Assembly: GCA_037190665.1 (NCBI GenBank) | Contig: JBBCJT010000100.1 | Coordinates: forward strand, 1-50,098 | Reading direction: 5' to 3' | Length of the DNA stretch: 50,098 bases | Source: JBBCJT01 sp037190665 | GTDB taxonomy: Bacteria > Pseudomonadota > Alphaproteobacteria > Acetobacterales > Acetobacteraceae | In this document: positions 49,211 to 50,098 of the stretch, piece after piece | Numbering within the stretch: position 1 is the stretch's first letter | How the letters are laid out: each line of letters starts with the position of its first letter | Position numbers and translations under genes: made by a program | The notes under the pieces: generated by a model | Database searches by the model: none | Told to the model about the DNA's origin: nothing | Seen by the model: only the letters and a program-made list of their open reading frames with translations

Positions 49211-50098
49211 CTACCGATAGCTGATCCGGGGATCGATCAGCCCGTAAAGGATGTCGACGACGAGGTTCACCAGCACGATCGCCAGCGCGAACACAAGGAT
49301 GGTCCCCTGGATGACGTATATGTCGCGCTGTGCGATGGCCTCGATCATGTAGCGTCCCATTCCCGGCCAGGCGAAGATCGTCTCCACGATCACCGCACCG
49401 CCGAGAAGCCGCCCGAAGTAGATGCCGAGCAGGGTGACGAGCGGACTGGCCACGGTCACCAGCGCGTGACGGTAGACCACCTTCCGGCGAGGTAGGCCCT
49501 TCGCTCGCGCCGTGCGCACGTAGTCCTCGCCCAGCACGTCGAGCATGTTGGACCGTGTGATGCGCGCGAAGCTTGCGACATAGGACAGACCCAGGGCCAG
49601 GGCGGGCATGATCAGATGCTCGAATCCCCCACGCCCCGTGGGCGGCAGCCAGCCGAGTTCCGCGGCGAAGAGCAGCATCAGCAGAAGGCCGAGGAAGAAG
49701 CCCGGCATGGAGATGCCCAGCACCGAGAAAGTGGTGAGCGCTGTATCCAGCGGCGTACCCGGCCGCAGCGCGCTGGCGATCCCCGCCGGAACGCCCAGCA
49801 GCAGCGCGATGATCATCGCGGTCGCGGCAAGTTCGGCGGTGGCAGGCAGGGTCCGCGCCACATCGTCCAGGACAGGACGCTGCGTGCGGAAGGAGATACC
49901 GAGATCGCCCTGCAGCAGATTGCCGAGGTAGACGAAGTACTGTTCGTGCAGTGGCCTATCCAGCCCGTAGTTCTGCCGGATCTGGATGATGTCCTCTTCG
50001 GCCGCATCCGGGCCGGCCGCCATCTGCGCAGGGTCGCCGGGAATAGCGTGGAGCACGAGGAAGATGACAATCGACACCCCGAGCAGCATGGGGATGAG
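49211..50098 (-). CDS. Dipeptide-type ABC transporter permease (DppB), N-terminus beyond window
   Basis: The visible 295 residues contain the DppB pattern: a first helix (LIPMLLGVSIVIFLVLHAI) cut by the window edge, PGDPAQMAAGPDAAEEDI, YGLDRPLHEQYFVYLGN, GDLGISFRTQRPV, the EAA segment GEDYVRTARAKGLPRRKVVY and FAWPGMGRYMIEAIAQRDIY. The frame is still open at base 50098; a Met at 50089 lies inside the first membrane helix and is unlikely to be the true start, so about ten residues are missing. It opens, or lies near the start of, the operon that continues with dppC, the binding protein, two lyases and dppDF. Confidence 0.93.
   Translation of the reverse strand, partial: LIPMLLGVSIVIFLVLHAIPGDPAQMAAGPDAAEEDIIQIRQNYGLDRPLHEQYFVYLGNLLQGDLGISFRTQRPVLDDVARTLPATAELAATAMIIALLLGVPAGIASALRPGTPLDTALTTFSVLGISMPGFFLGLLLMLLFAAELGWLPPTGRGGFEHLIMPALALGLSYVASFARITRSNMLDVLGEDYVRTARAKGLPRRKVVYRHALVTVASPLVTLLGIYFGRLLGGAVIVETIFAWPGMGRYMIEAIAQRDIYVIQGTILVFALAIVLVNLVVDILYGLIDPRISYR

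Noticed and set aside
1..50098. CRISPR arrays, insertion sequences or phage genes
   Set aside because: I saw no regularly spaced repeats, no transposase or integrase motifs and no phage structural genes anywhere in the window.

Overview
This is a GC-rich (roughly two-thirds G+C by eye) bacterial chromosomal window, densely packed with catabolic and transport genes. I infer a proteobacterium, most likely an alphaproteobacterium of the Rhodospirillales/Acetobacteraceae or Rhizobiales type. The reasons are several solute importers of the Dpp/Opp and Bug (TTT) classes, GntR/IclR regulators, a DUF1036 protein, a PAS-GGDEF-EAL protein, and a tRNA-Glu with an encoded CCA. Betaproteobacteria also carry many Bug genes, so the placement is tentative.

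Layout. 0-4.8 kb (+): the tail of an SDR gene, then a proline racemase-family enzyme with a Ser/Cys active-site pair, an amidohydrolase, a DadA-like FAD oxidoreductase and a LysE-type exporter; this looks like (hydroxy)proline or imino-acid catabolism. 5.1-12.0 kb (-): an IclR regulator followed by an operon of SMP-30-like lactonase, NDP-forming acyl-CoA ligase, TTT receptor, crotonase-fold protein and a second TTT receptor, with a perfect 12-bp palindrome just downstream of iclR. 12.7-18.1 kb: an orphan dipeptide-type binding protein, an Asp/Glu/hydantoin racemase homologue lacking both catalytic cysteines, an amidase, and a ROK-like kinase whose sequence blocks appear in circularly permuted order. 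18.3-23.0 kb (-): a PAS-GGDEF-EAL protein with a degenerate GGNEF site, a small secreted DUF1036 protein and a SulP anion transporter. 23.0-25.4 kb: a low-density zone with an SDR gene, tRNA-Glu(CTC) and two probable gene remnants (VOC and serine beta-lactamase-like).

25.4-35.8 kb holds one import-and-cleave unit: dppBCDF-ridA on the minus strand, divergent from a binding protein and two tandem gamma-glutamyltransferase-like genes. Both GGT-like proteins keep the nucleophilic Thr but have lost the Arg that binds the gamma-glutamyl carboxylate. 36.0-50.1 kb holds a second unit. A GntR regulator is divergent from an enolase-superfamily enzyme, a binding protein and dppBC. These run head-on, with a 28-bp gap, into a minus-strand operon dppB-dppC-binding protein-lyase-lyase-dppD-dppF. 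The two lyases are argininosuccinate lyase homologues in tandem.

The most interesting candidates are the lyase/lyase/ABC locus (possibly uptake and C-N cleavage of N-substituted aspartates or similar compounds), the GGT-like pair with an altered substrate pocket, and the permuted ROK-like kinase. All functions are inferred from sequence motifs and context; no searches were run.
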